Source of the DNA: Candidatus Methanofastidiosia archaeon | GTDB taxonomy: Archaea; Methanobacteriota_B; Thermococci; Methanofastidiosales; Methanofastidiosaceae | Length of the DNA: 10,732 nucleotides | Assembly (NCBI GenBank): GCA_003558335.1 | Contig: PWMA01000166.1 | Location: forward strand, 1-10,732 | Direction: 5' to 3' | In this document: piece after piece, positions 6,768-10,732 of the stretch | How the letters are laid out: the number at the start of each line of letters is the position of its first letter | How positions within the stretch are numbered: the first letter of the stretch is position 1 | The notes under the pieces: model-generated | Seen by the model: the letters and a program-made list of their open reading frames with translations, nothing else | The model's database searches: none | Told to the model about the DNA's origin: nothing | Position numbers and translations under genes: made by a program

Positions 6768-6775
6768 TTTTTAAG
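6768..6775 (+). promoter_or_regulatory. TATA box of the acylphosphatase gene
   Basis: TTTTTAAG is centred near 6771.5, which places the transcription start on the ATG at 6798. A closer TATATATA (6779-6786) is too near the start codon for standard spacing. The identical TTTTTAAG lies before npdG. Confidence 0.4.
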
Positions 6776-6797
6776 TTGTATATATAATTAATTAGTA

Positions 6798-7067
6798 ATG
6801 AAGAGAGTTACAATATATATTTCAGGTAGAGTTCAAGGAGTATTTTATCGTGCTAATTTTAGAAAAGAGGCACAAAAACTTGGTATTAAGGGCTACGTTA
6901 AGAATCTTCCCGATGGTAGAGTTGAAGCTGTGGTTGAAGGAGAAGATTCTCCAATATTCCAAATAATTGAGTGGTGTAAAGTTGGACCAAATTATGCAAA
7001 AGTAGAAAATTTTGAAACAATAGAAGAAAAATATAGAGGGGAGTTCAAAAATTTTTCGATTTTATAG
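6798..7067 (+). CDS. acyP: Acylphosphatase
   Basis: A small cytoplasmic enzyme that hydrolyses acyl phosphates such as acetyl or carbamoyl phosphate. Its 89 residues match the usual size of about 90, and the whole chain is the ferredoxin-like acylphosphatase fold. The phosphate-binding signature GRVQGVFYRANF (10-21) contains the catalytic Arg18. The second signature, GYVKNLPDGRVEAVVEG (32-48), contains the catalytic Asn36. Both catalytic residues are intact. No Shine-Dalgarno sequence precedes the ATG, and TATA spacing suggests a leaderless message. The stop codon directly abuts the stop of the convergent metallo-hydrolase gene with no bases between. The physiological acyl phosphate is not evident from the neighbours. 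Confidence 0.93.
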   Translation: MKRVTIYISGRVQGVFYRANFRKEAQKLGIKGYVKNLPDGRVEAVVEGEDSPIFQIIEWCKVGPNYAKVENFETIEEKYRGEFKNFSIL

Positions 7068-7919
7068 TCATCGGCATTTTGTATTTTCGGCTAAATAGTA
7101 CCCTTCTAACTCAACAAAAATTTCAAATCCTGTGTATCCTCTACAATACATCTTGTTTAATGCGGACTGAAGCTTACACGAAGCATAATCACCGGTACAG
7201 TGAAATCCAAATAATGTTATTCCATACTTTTTAAGATATTCTATTGTTCGTGAAATTCTATTTTCGTTTGCTGAAACTAAATGAGTTCCCCCAATAACTA
7301 AAAAAACGTCATCGCCAATAAGATCCTTAGAGTGTTCAATTGTATTTAAAAGTCCAGAATGATTACATCCTAATACTACAACCCCACCAATATGTGTCTT
7401 TATTACTATGGCTTGGTCATCAAAAACCTCATCATGAAGAAGTTTTAGTTTCTGCATTTTTTGAAATGAGTTAGGAACCTTTTCGAAGTCAAAAGTCCTT
7501 TCTATTTGTCCAGTAGTAAATATATTTTTAGAAAGCTCAATGCTTTCTTTAGAAAGTGAAATATTTGGTATATCTTTTTCTTTAAAGGGGATTCCAATAT
7601 ATTTGCTTTCGGAAGTAGTTTTTTTATATTTTTCTTCAAAAATTGATGGATGTGCAAATATTTTTGCTTTGGAATATTGCAAAATTTCTAATAATCCACC
7701 AGTATGATCATAGTGTCCATGGCTTATAAAAATTTTACATATATCCTCTTTTTTTTCACCAAGCAATTCTAGATTATGATTAAGAACTTCGAATGACTTA
7801 CCAGTATCAAAAAGGATTTTTTCCTTATTTTCAATCAAAAAACTAAGTCCATGTTCTCCCCAAAAACTAGAAGAAAGTTTAACATTATTATCAACAACGC
7901 ATTTAATTTTTGCATGCAT
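7068..7919 (-). CDS. Metallo-beta-lactamase-fold hydrolase (COG1237-like)
   Basis: A 283-residue cytoplasmic metallo-hydrolase. The metal-binding signature SHGHYDHTGG gives His67, His69, Asp71 and His72. Further conserved points are His90 (FAHPSIF), DDQAIVI (167-173), GCNHSG (184-189, His187) and GFHCTG (238-243, His240). The GC[NS]HSG and HCTG motifs mark the COG1237 branch, often labelled as a dihydropterin-ribofuranosylaminobenzene phosphate synthase of methanopterin-type cofactor synthesis. That label is poorly supported and I do not adopt it. The start is well fixed: its ATG shares one base with the stop of the upstream mrp gene (TAATG), and GGAAGG sits six bases before it. The overlap suggests coupled expression with the iron-sulfur carrier ATPase and perhaps a joint role. 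Substrate unknown. Confidence 0.85.
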   Translation of the reverse strand: MHAKIKCVVDNNVKLSSSFWGEHGLSFLIENKEKILFDTGKSFEVLNHNLELLGEKKEDICKIFISHGHYDHTGGLLEILQYSKAKIFAHPSIFEEKYKKTTSESKYIGIPFKEKDIPNISLSKESIELSKNIFTTGQIERTFDFEKVPNSFQKMQKLKLLHDEVFDDQAIVIKTHIGGVVVLGCNHSGLLNTIEHSKDLIGDDVFLVIGGTHLVSANENRISRTIEYLKKYGITLFGFHCTGDYASCKLQSALNKMYCRGYTGFEIFVELEGYYLAENTKCR

Positions 7920-8695
7920 TATGATCCTTCCAAAATTTTGAATATATCTTCAAGATCAATATCATACTTTTCTATTTGACCTTCATCACATAGTTTTGAT
8001 ATCAATGGATCAATAGGGATTGATGCTATTACAGGTAACGCTAGCTTACGATCTTCTGATTTGCCAAATATGTTTATTCTATTGTTACAGTCAGGACATC
8101 TTGCATACGCCATGTTCTCTATAACACCCAATATTTTAATCTTTAGTTCTTCGGCCATCGCTATTGCTTTTTTTACAATAGTCGTGGAGAGAATTTGAGG
8201 AGAAGTCACTACTAAAAATCCATTTAAATTTACACTTTGCATTAATGTAAGTTGAACGTCACTTGTTCCAGGAGGAAGATCAAATAATAAATAATCAAGT
8301 TCCTCCCAAATAATATCGGCAAGAAAATGAGATACTGCACCACTAATCATTGGCCCTCTCCAGATAACTGCATCTTCGTTTTTGGGTAAAAGTAGACTCA
8401 TAGACATTATTTTTATGCCTTCATTTGACACGACAGGTATTATGCCGGAACTTCCTCCAATTGGTCTTTCATCGACGCCGAACATCATTGGTATACTAGG
8501 TCCAGTTATATCCAGATCTAGAATTCCTACAGTTTTTCCTTTTTTAGCAAGATGGGATGCTATTAAAGAAGTTACAACAGACTTTCCAACTCCGCCTTTA
8601 CCGCTGCCGATAGCTATCTTTTTATCAATTTTAGACATTCTTTCTCCGATGTTTATTTTTTGAATTTTCATTTGTTCTTGAAAATTAGAGGACAT
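7919..8695 (-). CDS. Mrp/ApbC/Nbp35-family iron-sulfur carrier ATPase
   Basis: A 258-residue P-loop ATPase of the SIMIBI class that is thought to carry a [4Fe-4S] cluster to apoproteins in the cytoplasm. The deviant Walker A motif GKGGVGKS spans residues 32-39, with the signature Lys at 33 and the P-loop Lys at 38. Switch regions follow at LDLDITGPS (59-67) and LLFDLPPGTSD (136-146). The C-terminal CPDC (Cys200, Cys203) is the expected cluster-bridging pair across the dimer. N-terminal ferredoxin-like cysteines, seen in some Nbp35 proteins, are absent. Starts at Met9 or Met20 are possible, and Met20 has GGAG six bases upstream. However, ERMSKI just before the ATPase core is shared with archaeal relatives as I recall them, so a start upstream of it is preferred. 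It is the first gene of a pair with the metallo-hydrolase and diverges from the Ig-TPR protein gene. Confidence 0.9.
   Translation of the reverse strand: MSSNFQEQMKIQKINIGERMSKIDKKIAIGSGKGGVGKSVVTSLIASHLAKKGKTVGILDLDITGPSIPMMFGVDERPIGGSSGIIPVVSNEGIKIMSMSLLLPKNEDAVIWRGPMISGAVSHFLADIIWEELDYLLFDLPPGTSDVQLTLMQSVNLNGFLVVTSPQILSTTIVKKAIAMAEELKIKILGVIENMAYARCPDCNNRINIFGKSEDRKLALPVIASIPIDPLISKLCDEGQIEKYDIDLEDIFKILEGS
7926..7931 (-). promoter_or_regulatory. Shine-Dalgarno-like site for the metallo-hydrolase gene
   Basis: GGAAGG (part of GGAAGGATC, resembling GGAGGTGATC) lies six bases before the ATG at 7919, inside the end of mrp. It supports that start and re-initiation after the upstream gene. Confidence 0.5.
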
Positions 8696-8709
8696 TGAAT
8701 CACATTGAT

Positions 8710-8732
8710 TATATATTAAATACTATTTAAAA
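8710..8732 (-). promoter_or_regulatory. Promoter region of the mrp operon
   Basis: Two overlapping TATA candidates occur on the minus strand. TTTTAAAT (8725-8732) would start transcription near 8702, seven bases before the ATG at 8695. TTTAATAT (8713-8720) would start it near 8690, just inside that reading frame, which would favour Met9. The sequence alone does not decide between them. Confidence 0.35.
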
Positions 8733-8802
8733 CTTTTTAGATATAGTCAATAAAGAAAATATTAAAATTATTCATATAAGGCTATATATTAAATGCAAAA
8801 CG

Positions 8803-8810
8803 TTTATAAA
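8803..8810 (+). promoter_or_regulatory. TATA box of the Ig-TPR membrane protein gene
   Basis: TTTATAAA, a near-ideal archaeal box, is centred near 8806.5. The predicted start is about 8832-8833, three or four bases before the ATG at 8836, so the message is leaderless or nearly so. Confidence 0.5.
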
Positions 8811-8835
8811 GAATTTTTTTGCTTATTTATATAGT

Positions 8836-10239
8836 ATGAACAAAACAAAAACTAGTATTTTGATATTATTGGTAGTATTTGCTAATTTTCTAACCATCGT
8901 TGGAGCTCAAGAAGACCCAACATTAATCCCAGATGTCTCTCTTGACTATCCAACTGACGTGGCGCCAAATCAGCAGATTAATATCCGAGTAAGAGTAAAA
9001 AATACTGTTAATAACATAATGTGGGATACCTTAGCATATATAGATGAAGATTCCATGACTAAGGAAGGAAGGGCTGCTTTTGAAATTATAGATAGTAGAA
9101 AATTATTTCCAATAAGAATGGATCCTAATCAAGAAGAAACTGTCATTTTAACTGTTAAAGTTACACCAAATGCATTAGGTGGGGAATATATACTTCCTGT
9201 AGTTGTGGCTACAGGTATAGGGGGTTGTAGAGAAGGCTGTGCCCCATCTTTAGTTACCGTTAATTCTACAGTTGATGTTAAGAGAACTGACCCCTTGCTT
9301 ACTCTTGAGTTCGACAGATACCAAATAGATGTCGAACAGGGGGTCTGTGAAGTTGAATTAGTTGTCCCTTATTTACCAAATATTCCATTTAAAATTACCA
9401 ATATTAATCCTAACGAACCAGCCTATACAATAAGAATGACTGTGATCCAAGATACACCAATGGTTAGAGGTATAATTGATCCTGTTGTAAATCAAAGTTT
9501 ACTTGCCCCTGGTGAACAAATTGAAGGGTCTCTATACATTAGGGCCAAATATGAAGCTCCTACTGAAAGTGAAGTTATCAGAGTTCGACTTACTTATTCC
9601 GATAAGCATGGGACTAACTATGATTTATTCCGAGATATTGGCGTAACTGTTAAGAATATAGGTAAAAACTTTTACGATCAAGGTAAACTTTATTATGAAG
9701 CATGTGATTATGAAAATGCAAAAAGTTCCTTAAAACAAGCTAGGGAAATTTATCAGGGAGACAACAACATATTGATGGTACAAGAAATTGATAAACTAGT
9801 AAAAAGAATGGAAGCAAACGATAAGTTTATGAAAGGACAAAATAAGTTCTTTGCCGGTGAATTTAAGGATGCAATAGCTTATTATTCAGAAGCAAAGACA
9901 CTTTATACTGAAATTAACGATTGTCAAGCGGTCCAGTTGTGCGATGATGCTATTAGAGCATCAAGTAGGCCAGGTATTGGTATACTTCCTGGAGTTTCTG
10001 GAACTGGTGCAGATAGCCTAACTACTTTTTCCATCCACACTGTAATTCAAATAATGCTCATAGGTATTATTGCAATATTACTAATTATAATATTTAGAGG
10101 TAAAAGGGGTGGAGGCGGAAGCATTAGTAGCAAAATAAATATTAAAGAAAAAAACACAAGTAGACCTTCTCAAAAACCATTGTCAAGACCCTCACAAGCC
10201 CCCATTAGAACTTTAAGAAAAGATAGGCCTAATATTTAA
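8836..10239 (+). CDS. Exported membrane-anchored protein with Ig-like domains and TPR repeats
   Basis: I do not recognise a named family. The 467-residue protein has a signal peptide (residues 1-24, hydrophobic core ILILLVVF, likely cleavage after VGA). Two beta-rich, Ig/CARDB-like segments follow (about 32-150 and 152-274). The first contains a CREGC pair (Cys131, Cys135) that could form a disulfide outside the cell. Two helical TPR-like repeats come next (about 276-309, with YEACDYENAKSSLKQA, and 330-360, with FFAGEFKDAIAYYSEA), then a Gly/Ser linker. One membrane helix (about 402-420) is followed by RGKR, so the C-terminus should be inside. The basic tail carries an eight-residue tandem repeat, SRPSQ[KA]P[LI]. 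This predicts extracytoplasmic protein-protein interaction, perhaps surface or envelope assembly, by inference only. The gene diverges from mrp and overlaps convergent hisG by four bases. Confidence 0.8.
   Translation: MNKTKTSILILLVVFANFLTIVGAQEDPTLIPDVSLDYPTDVAPNQQINIRVRVKNTVNNIMWDTLAYIDEDSMTKEGRAAFEIIDSRKLFPIRMDPNQEETVILTVKVTPNALGGEYILPVVVATGIGGCREGCAPSLVTVNSTVDVKRTDPLLTLEFDRYQIDVEQGVCEVELVVPYLPNIPFKITNINPNEPAYTIRMTVIQDTPMVRGIIDPVVNQSLLAPGEQIEGSLYIRAKYEAPTESEVIRVRLTYSDKHGTNYDLFRDIGVTVKNIGKNFYDQGKLYYEACDYENAKSSLKQAREIYQGDNNILMVQEIDKLVKRMEANDKFMKGQNKFFAGEFKDAIAYYSEAKTLYTEINDCQAVQLCDDAIRASSRPGIGILPGVSGTGADSLTTFSIHTVIQIMLIGIIAILLIIIFRGKRGGGGSISSKINIKEKNTSRPSQKPLSRPSQAPIRTLRKDRPNI
10159..10206 (+). 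repeat. Tandem 24-base (8-residue) coding repeat in the Ig-TPR protein tail
   Basis: Two adjacent copies encode SRPSQKPL and SRPSQAPI. The codons differ between copies (AGT/TCA, CCT/CCC, TCT/TCA, CAA/CAA), so the repeat is conserved at protein level rather than being a fresh DNA duplication. Confidence 0.55.
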
Positions 10240-10730
10240 TATATAACTTTATTTAATGGATACTCTATTATTCCTTCAGCTCCTGCGGTTTTAAGCTTTG
10301 GAATTAAATCTCTTATTATTTTTTCATCTACTATTATTTCAACCGCTACCCAACCGTCGGAGCTTAAATTTGAAATTGTTGGTTTCCTTAAAGCTGGCAA
10401 TACAGAAATTACTTCTTCAAGGTTTGATTTTTGTACATTCATTTTTACTCCAACCATAGATTCTGCAGTCAGCGCGCCTTTAAGAAGCATGAAAAGATCT
10501 TGTGTTTTTTTCTTTTTCCAACTATTTTTCCAAGCTTCTTTATTGCATATAAGTACAGTTGTAGATTCAAGAATTGTATCGATAATTCTAAGATTATGGG
10601 ATTTAAGTGAAGATCCAGTTTCAGTAAGCTCAACTATCGCATCTGCAAGTTCTGGTACTTTTACTTCTGTGGCCCCCCAAGAAAATTCAACAGACGCCTC
10701 TATATTCTTATCTACCAAATATTTTTTTGT
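10236..10730 (-). CDS. hisG: ATP phosphoribosyltransferase, long form, 5' end outside window
   Basis: HisG joins ATP and PRPP in the first, feedback-controlled step of histidine synthesis. Only the last 164 or so residues are present. The frame is open through the window edge, so the TTG at 10718 is not the true start. Counting from the codon at 10730, SWGATEVKVPELADAIVELTE (about 17-37) with TGSSL (38-42) corresponds to the family's PRPP-binding signature, with conservative changes (Glu for Asp, Ser for Thr). Residues about 90-164 (from ESMVGVKMNV through VLPALRKPT and DGWVAVE to EYPLNKVI) are the C-terminal ferredoxin-like domain that binds histidine in the long form. The protein should therefore work without HisZ and be inhibited by histidine. 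The 3' end overlaps the convergent membrane-protein gene by four bases. No other his gene is visible. Confidence 0.92.
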   Translation of the reverse strand, partial: TKKYLVDKNIEASVEFSWGATEVKVPELADAIVELTETGSSLKSHNLRIIDTILESTTVLICNKEAWKNSWKKKKTQDLFMLLKGALTAESMVGVKMNVQKSNLEEVISVLPALRKPTISNLSSDGWVAVEIIVDEKIIRDLIPKLKTAGAEGIIEYPLNKVIY

Positions 10731-10732
10731 AA

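Larger units (their letters stand above)
8696..8835. other. Divergent intergenic region with a 12-base direct repeat
   Basis: This 140-base gap is the longest in the window and holds promoters in both directions. The 12-mer TATATATTAAAT occurs at 8710-8721 and again at 8783-8794, start-to-start 73 bases. The first copy overlaps the mrp TATA candidates and the second lies just upstream of the TATAAA box of the membrane-protein gene. No RNA gene or small ORF is visible. Confidence 0.4.

Noticed and set aside
7068..7919. Methanopterin-pathway ribofuranosylaminobenzene phosphate synthase
   Set aside because: That label is common in databases for this branch, but as far as I recall the experimentally shown enzyme belongs to a different family. 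The motifs support only a metallo-hydrolase.

Overview
The window looks like a piece of an AT-rich archaeal chromosome from a methanogen. TATA boxes lie about 26 bases before start codons, T-rich tracts stand in for hairpin terminators, and the genes include an NADPH:F420 oxidoreductase, a Mrp/Nbp35-type ATPase and a corrinoid methyltransferase fusion. A UroD-like methyltransferase fused to its own corrinoid protein, in an AT-rich genome, recalls 'Candidatus Methanofastidiosum' (WSA2), a group proposed to make methane by H2-dependent reduction of methylated thiols. That assignment is an inference at moderate confidence. No mobile element, CRISPR array, tRNA or rRNA was seen, and no gap between genes exceeds about 140 bases.

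Layout. Bases 2-1297 (+) hold the 3' part of the methyltransferase-corrinoid fusion, followed by a T-rich terminator. Bases 1406-2146 (+) encode F420H2:NADP oxidoreductase, which runs tail to tail into a VOC-fold enzyme (2152-2601, -). A small zinc-ribbon protein follows (2716-2964, +). Next is a two-gene minus-strand operon, aconitase (4178-6094) then NADP-type isocitrate dehydrogenase (2977-4176). A 2H-phosphoesterase-like protein (6190-6714, -) diverges from an acylphosphatase (6798-7067, +). A second minus-strand pair follows: the Mrp/ApbC iron-sulfur carrier ATPase (7919-8695) and a metallo-beta-lactamase-fold protein (7068-7919), overlapping by one base. An exported Ig-like/TPR membrane protein diverges from it (8836-10239, +). 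The window ends in the C-terminal part of long-form HisG (10236-10730, -).

How the genes fit together. Aconitase plus isocitrate dehydrogenase give the oxidative route from citrate to 2-oxoglutarate for glutamate synthesis and also yield NADPH. The F420H2:NADP oxidoreductase could exchange those electrons with F420. The methyltransferase fusion belongs to catabolic methyl transfer toward coenzyme M. The other genes are housekeeping or of unknown role.

Two regularities emerge. First genes of transcription units mostly appear leaderless, with the TATA box placed so that transcription would begin at or within a few bases of the start codon. The downstream genes of both operons instead carry Shine-Dalgarno-like sites. 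The window is also very compact, with four convergent gene pairs separated by -4 to 12 bases. I did not find a clearly new biological system. The most useful leads are the methyltransferase fusion, the Mrp/metallo-hydrolase pair, the Ig-TPR membrane protein, and the 2H protein with an altered second motif.
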